A stretch of DNA of 19,153 nucleotides from Chitinophagaceae bacterium (GTDB lineage Bacteria > Bacteroidota > Bacteroidia > Chitinophagales > Chitinophagaceae): the NCBI GenBank assembly GCA_023251285.1, contig JAHEZB010000006.1, positions 1 through 19,153 of the forward strand, written 5' to 3'. Under the pieces are notes generated by a model, which was not told where the DNA came from, searched no databases, and saw only the letters and a list, made by a program, of their open reading frames with translations. This document shows positions 15,720 to 19,153 of this stretch, in pieces. Within the stretch, counting starts at the first letter, position 1, and every line of letters begins with the position of its first letter. Position numbers and translations under genes: made by a program.

Positions 15720-16376
15720 ATGCAAGTAGATATAATAAATATAGAAGGCCAAAAAACTGGCAGAACTATTGACCTGCCGGAAGAAATTTTCGGCGCAGAG
15801 CCAAACAGCCATGTTATCTGGCTTGCAGTAAAACAATATCTTGCTGCACAGCGCCAGGGAACCAGCAAAGTGAAAACGCGTGCTGAAGTGCATGGTTCAT
15901 CCAAGAAGCTTCATAAGCAAAAAGGAACCGGTGGCGCACGTAAAGGTAATTTGCGTAACCCGTTGTACAAAGGCGGTGGTACTGTTTTTGGGCCTAAACC
16001 TCATGGTTATGATATCAAAGTTAACCGTAAAGTAAAAGATCTTGCCAAGATTGGCGCCTTGAGTGCAAAAGCAAAAGATAATAAAATAATTGTGGTGGAA
16101 GATGCTTCTGTGGAGATGGAAAAGCCAGCTACCAAAGAATTCAACAAGATGTTTCTTACTATCAATGGCGAAAGCAGGAAGTCGTTGTTTGTAATGGCTG
16201 ATTATAATGAAATCATTTACAAGAGTTTCCGTAATGTGCCTTCAATCTGTGGTACTTTATTAAGCGACATCAATACATATGATATTGTAAACGCCGATTC
16301 GGTGGTATTTACAGAAAGCGCAGCAAAAATATTTGTAGAAGAAATTAAAGAAGAAAAAGAAGAAGCGGAAGCTTAA
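15720..16376 (+). CDS. rplD: 50S ribosomal protein L4
   Basis: 218 residues. The long loop that lines the exit tunnel is clear at about 60-100 (KLHKQKGTGGARKGNLRNPLY, then FGPKPHGYDI). The C-terminal tail is Glu-rich (EEIKEEKEEAEA), slightly longer than in many homologues. In Escherichia coli L4 represses its own operon by binding the leader; whether that happens here is unknown because the leader is short. The start is fixed by the ATG that follows the rplC stop by 1 nt. Confidence 0.98.
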   Translation: MQVDIINIEGQKTGRTIDLPEEIFGAEPNSHVIWLAVKQYLAAQRQGTSKVKTRAEVHGSSKKLHKQKGTGGARKGNLRNPLYKGGGTVFGPKPHGYDIKVNRKVKDLAKIGALSAKAKDNKIIVVEDASVEMEKPATKEFNKMFLTINGESRKSLFVMADYNEIIYKSFRNVPSICGTLLSDINTYDIVNADSVVFTESAAKIFVEEIKEEKEEAEA

Positions 16377-16427
16377 GCATTGTGGTTCAGCAAACGAACA
16401 AATAACTCAAATTTTCAAATTAGAATA

Positions 16428-16727
16428 ATGAAACCATCAGACGTGTTAATAAAGCCGGTACTTTCAGAAAAAGTAAATCGCTTGTCCGAAAAATACAACC
16501 GGTACACTTTTATTGTAAACCGCAAGGCCAACAAGCTTGAAATAAAAAAAGCGGTTGAAGAGTTTTATGGAGTTGGCGTAGAAGAAGTAAACACTTTGAC
16601 AATGCCTTCTAAAGTAAAGCAGCGCAATACAAAAGCGGGCTTATTGATCGGCCGTAAACCAGCCAAAAAGAAAGCAATCGTAACAGTTTCTGAAGGTGAT
16701 ACGATTGATTTGTATGGGAATGTGTAG
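16428..16727 (+). CDS. rplW: 50S ribosomal protein L23
   Basis: 99 residues from ATG 16428. An in-frame ATG at 16380 would add 16 residues, but these show no resemblance to L23. The protein beginning MKPSDVLIKPVLSEKVN has the length and N-terminus expected of the family, so 16428 is preferred. L23 sits at the tunnel exit and docks trigger factor and SRP. The stop codon TAG lies inside the first repeat unit of a 7-nt tandem array. Confidence 0.95.
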   Translation: MKPSDVLIKPVLSEKVNRLSEKYNRYTFIVNRKANKLEIKKAVEEFYGVGVEEVNTLTMPSKVKQRNTKAGLLIGRKPAKKKAIVTVSEGDTIDLYGNV

Positions 16728-16744
16728 GAAGTAGAAAGTAGAAA
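16724..16744. repeat. 7-nt tandem repeat overlapping the rplW stop codon
   Basis: Units GTAGGAA, GTAGAAA, GTAGAAA. The TAG stop of rplW (16725-16727) is part of the first unit. The following sequence (GAATTAA) keeps a weak trace of the pattern before it decays. Confidence 0.75.
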
Positions 16745-16784
16745 GAATTAAGAAATATTAATTATAAAAAGATTGAGAGTTTAG

Positions 16785-16812
16785 AAAACCGAAAATCGAA
16801 AATCGAAAATCA
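16785..16812. repeat. 7-nt tandem repeat abutting the rplB start codon
   Basis: Units AAAACCG, AAAATCG, AAAATCG, AAAATCA; the last A is the first base of the rplB ATG. The region where a ribosome-binding site would lie is thus wholly made of repeat units, without a Shine-Dalgarno sequence. Confidence 0.75.
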
Positions 16813-17654
16813 TGGCTTTAAGAAAATACAAACCGACTACCGCAGGAACCCGCTGGAGAATAGGCAATGCCTATGCTGAAGTAACTACCAACGTTCCTGA
16901 AAAAAGCCTGGTAGAAATGGTACATCACACGGCAGGCCGCAATGCACAGGGCCGCAGAAGTATGCGTTACCTTGGTGGCGGGCACAAGAAAATGTATCGT
17001 ATCGTTGATTTCAAAAGAAATAAAAAAGATATTGCTGCAACGGTAAAAACAATTGAGTACGATCCGAATCGCAGTGCTTTTATCGCTTTAATTAATTTTG
17101 TTGATGGCGAGAAAAGATACATTATTGCTCCACAGGGTTTACAGGTTGGCGCTACTATTATAAGCGGGGATGCTGTAGCTCCGGAACTTGGAAATGCATT
17201 ACAACTGAAAAACATGCCTTTGGGTACTGTAGTTCATAATATTGAAATGCAACCAGGCCAGGGTGGAAAATTAGCGAGGAGCGCAGGTTCTTCAGCTCAA
17301 CTGGCTAATAAAGAAGAAAAATACGCGGTGTTGAAAATGCCAAGTGGTGAGTTGAGGAAAATATTGATTAATTGCTATGCAACAGTTGGAGTTGTTTCGA
17401 ACAGTGACCATAGTCTTGAAAGCAAAGGAAAAGCGGGCAGAAACAGGTGGAAAGGAATCAGGCCAAGAACAAGAGGCGTAGCAATGAACCCGGTTGACCA
17501 TCCGATGGGTGGAGGTGAAGGAAAAGCATCCGGTGGACATCCGCGGAGCAGAACCAATAAATATGCTAAAGGTGAAATCACCCGTACCCGTGGAAAAGGT
17601 TCTGATAAAATGATTATTCAGAGAAGAAATGGTAAGAAATTGCCGAATAAGTAG
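16812..17654 (+). CDS. rplB: 50S ribosomal protein L2
   Basis: 280 residues, close to the usual ~275. The N-terminus [16 protein letters not shown] and the C-terminal block [22 protein letters not shown] identify L2, which bridges the subunits and is needed for peptidyl transferase activity. After DHP this protein has Met where Escherichia coli has His (DHPHGGGEG); from memory Met is normal in Bacteroidota. A 7-nt repeat array lies directly before the start codon and another overlaps the TAG stop. Confidence 0.98.
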   Translation: MALRKYKPTTAGTRWRIGNAYAEVTTNVPEKSLVEMVHHTAGRNAQGRRSMRYLGGGHKKMYRIVDFKRNKKDIAATVKTIEYDPNRSAFIALINFVDGEKRYIIAPQGLQVGATIISGDAVAPELGNALQLKNMPLGTVVHNIEMQPGQGGKLARSAGSSAQLANKEEKYAVLKMPSGELRKILINCYATVGVVSNSDHSLESKGKAGRNRWKGIRPRTRGVAMNPVDHPMGGGEGKASGGHPRSRTNKYAKGEITRTRGKGSDKMIIQRRNGKKLPNK

Positions 17655-17664
17655 AAAGTAGTAA
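17651..17664. repeat. 7-nt repeat pair overlapping the rplB stop codon
   Basis: GTAGAAA and GTAGTAA follow each other, with a decayed third unit GTGGATA. The first unit contains the TAG stop of rplB (17652-17654), the same arrangement as at the rplW stop. Confidence 0.6.
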
Positions 17665-17703
17665 GTGGATATCAAATACAAACATTAAAACCGAACATAA
17701 AAA

Positions 17704-17976
17704 ATGGCTCGTTCAATTAAAAAAGGTCCTTATGTAGAAGCAAAGCTCGAAGATAAAGTGCTTGGCATCAACGAAGGAAAATCAAAAAAAGGTGTTATTA
17801 AAACATGGTCGCGCAGGTCAACAATTACGCCCGACTTTGTAGGCCACACTTTTGCAGTGCACAACGGCAATAAATTTATTCCCGTGTATGTAACTGAATT
17901 TATGGTAGGCCACAAGTTAGGTGAATTTGCACCAACAAGAAATTTTAAAGGACACTCAAGTAAAAAGATTGCTTAA
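17704..17976 (+). CDS. rpsS: 30S ribosomal protein S19
   Basis: 90 residues, the standard length. [15 protein letters not shown] at the N-terminus and the [21 protein letters not shown]-terminus are diagnostic. S19 lies in the head of the small subunit with S13 and contacts the A-site tRNA region. It is separated from rplB by 49 nt and from rplV by 61 nt, both gaps containing 7-nt repeats. Confidence 0.98.
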   Translation: MARSIKKGPYVEAKLEDKVLGINEGKSKKGVIKTWSRRSTITPDFVGHTFAVHNGNKFIPVYVTEFMVGHKLGEFAPTRNFKGHSSKKIA

Positions 17977-17980
17977 TACG

Positions 17981-18022
17981 AGTAGCAAGTATTTAGTAGC
18001 AAGTATTTAGTAGAAAGTACAA
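17981..18022. repeat. Six-unit 7-nt tandem array between rpsS and rplV
   Basis: Units AGTAGCA, AGTATTT, AGTAGCA, AGTATTT, AGTAGAA, AGTACAA in perfect phase. The first four form a 14-nt unit repeated twice, so duplication of a dimer is evident. The array occupies most of the 61-nt gap. Confidence 0.85.
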
Positions 18023-18037
18023 GAAATTAAAATAAAT

Positions 18038-18601
18038 ATGGAAGCAGTAGCAAAACTTAATAATTATCCGACATCACCCCGCAAAATGCGTTTGCTGGCA
18101 GATTTGATTCGTGGAATGGAAGTAGAAAAGGCTTTGGGAATTTTACAATTCAATCCAAAACATCCTGCTGTGCCGATGTATAAATTATTAAAGAGCGCCA
18201 TTAACAATTGGGAACAGAAGAATGCAGACGAAAAAGTGGAAGATGCCGGCCTCGTTGTAAAAACAATAATGGTGGATGGTGGCAGAGTAATCAAAAGAAT
18301 GCGGCCTGCTCCGCAAGGCCGTGGCTATCGCGTCCGCAAACGCAGCAATCACGTTACGATTGTTGTAGATAGTATCAACAGCAATTCTGTACCAGGAATA
18401 AAAAAACAAAAAGCGAAAGCCGAAGCAGCACCGGTAGCAGAACAGGCGCCCGTAGCAAAAAAAGAAACGGCTAAAAAGCCTGCGGTTAAAAAGGCAGCTC
18501 CAAAAAAAGAAACCCTGAAGAAAGAGGCAACTGCTAAAAAAGTAAAACCTTCAGCAGAAAAAGCTGAAAAGGCATCATCAGACAAAAACACAAATAAATA
18601 A
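18038..18601 (+). CDS. rplV: 50S ribosomal protein L22 with Lys/Ala-rich C-terminal extension
   Basis: 187 residues, against about 110-ish in the canonical family. Residues 1-116 are normal L22, with the conserved [14 protein letters not shown] helix (13-26) and the tunnel-lining hairpin region [17 protein letters not shown] (89-105). Residues 117-187 form a low-complexity tail of Ala, Lys, Pro and Glu that resembles histone H1-like tails and is likely disordered. The tail would extend from the outside of the subunit and may bind rRNA (inference). rpsC starts 10 nt downstream. The tail has no stop or frame disturbance, so it is a real extension of the frame. Confidence 0.95.
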   Translation: MEAVAKLNNYPTSPRKMRLLADLIRGMEVEKALGILQFNPKHPAVPMYKLLKSAINNWEQKNADEKVEDAGLVVKTIMVDGGRVIKRMRPAPQGRGYRVRKRSNHVTIVVDSINSNSVPGIKKQKAKAEAAPVAEQAPVAKKETAKKPAVKKAAPKKETLKKEATAKKVKPSAEKAEKASSDKNTNK

Positions 18602-18611
18602 AAACCGAATA

Positions 18612-19153
18612 ATGGGTCAAAAAGTAAATCCGATTGGGAACAGGCTGGGAATCATCCGTGGATGGGACAGTAACTGGTTTGCAAATCCAAAAGATTATGG
18701 TAAAAAATTGATTGAAGATGACAGGATCAGAACCTACCTGAATGCCCGTATCAACAAAGGTGGTATATCAAAGATTGTAATAGAACGCACACTAAATAAA
18801 TTGATCGTTACGATTCATACTTCCAAACCGGGAATTATTATCGGAAAGGGTGGTGGAGAAGTAGATCGCATCAAAGAAGAATTGAAAAAATTGACGGGTA
18901 AGGAAGATGTTCAGATAAACATTCTTGAAATACGACGCCCTGAATTAGACGCAGCTATTGTAGCAGATACTATTGCCAAACAAATCGAAAACCGTATCAA
19001 CTATAAAAGAGCGATCAAAATGTCTATCGCTTCTGCCCTCAGAATGGGAGCCGAAGGAATAAAAGTAAGAGTAGGAGGCCGTTTGGGCGGTGCTGAAATT
19101 GCACGCAGTGAAGAAATAAAACAGGGGCGTACTCCATTGCATACTTTAAGAAT
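18612..19153 (+). CDS. rpsC: 30S ribosomal protein S3, 3' end outside window
   Basis: The frame opens at ATG 18612 and is still open at the right edge (180 complete codons). [14 protein letters not shown] is the typical S3 N-terminus. The type-II KH domain has its GXXG loop at GKGG (78-81) in the segment [13 protein letters not shown]. The second domain begins with [16 protein letters not shown] (150-165), part of the mRNA entry channel and helicase activity of the 30S subunit. About a quarter of the protein or more is missing to the right. Confidence 0.97.
   Translation, partial: MGQKVNPIGNRLGIIRGWDSNWFANPKDYGKKLIEDDRIRTYLNARINKGGISKIVIERTLNKLIVTIHTSKPGIIIGKGGGEVDRIKEELKKLTGKEDVQINILEIRRPELDAAIVADTIAKQIENRINYKRAIKMSIASALRMGAEGIKVRVGGRLGGAEIARSEEIKQGRTPLHTLR

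Noticed and set aside
16380..16427. N-terminal extension of L23 from an upstream in-frame ATG
   Set aside because: The 16 added residues are not L23-like; ATG 16428 gives the canonical start and length.
17480..17530. Met instead of His after DHP in L2 as a loss of a key residue
   Set aside because: As far as I recall this is the usual state in Bacteroidota, so it is clade-specific rather than unusual.
16724..18022. CRISPR array interpretation of the intergenic repeats
   Set aside because: Units are 7 nt, contiguous and without spacers; no cas genes are nearby.

Overview
The window looks like a chromosomal segment of a Bacteroidota bacterium, most likely a member of the Chitinophagaceae or a close relative (inference). 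The evidence is moderate-to-low GC, a SusC/SusD outer-membrane uptake pair, LytTR two-component genes, weak Shine-Dalgarno signals, and a Bacteroidota-type promoter (TTTG, 19 nt, TAnnTTTG) in front of the ribosomal-protein operon. I see no insertion sequences, phage genes, CRISPR arrays, tRNAs or rRNAs.

Layout. (1) Positions 1-3686, minus strand: a LytS-type sensor kinase and its LytTR response regulator, then a CxxCH lipoprotein and the 5' part of an M28 zinc peptidase that runs off the left edge. (2) 3892-5225, plus strand: ruvB, then a 57-residue protein carrying the ESFPASDPP motif. (3) 5313-12794: a DeoR-family repressor (minus) divergent from a SusC-SusD-lipoprotein operon (plus). The 853-nt non-coding gap between them is rich in dyads and repeated GCGTATTT-like words. 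A strong bidirectional hairpin terminator ends the operon. (4) 13042-14527: an extremely acidic, probably disordered protein (minus) divergent from a basic CHAD-domain protein (plus). (5) 14653-19153: the start of the S10 ribosomal-protein operon, rpsJ-rplC-rplD-rplW-rplB-rpsS-rplV-rpsC (last gene cut by the right edge), driven by its own promoter.

How the genes may work together. The SusC channel and SusD lid would import an oligomeric nutrient across the outer membrane; the third lipoprotein probably assists at the surface. The adjacent DeoR protein, a family that usually senses phosphorylated sugars, is the obvious candidate regulator in place of the more usual anti-sigma or hybrid two-component control. 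No degradative enzyme is present, so the substrate cannot be named.

Most notable observation: several short gaps inside operons are filled with tandem repeats of exactly 7 nt. They occur between the kinase and regulator genes, rplW/rplB, rplB/rpsS and rpsS/rplV. The unit sequence differs from gap to gap but the period is kept, and two arrays overlap the stop codon of the gene before them. No other candidate for a wholly new system was found; the rest is mostly conserved housekeeping DNA.
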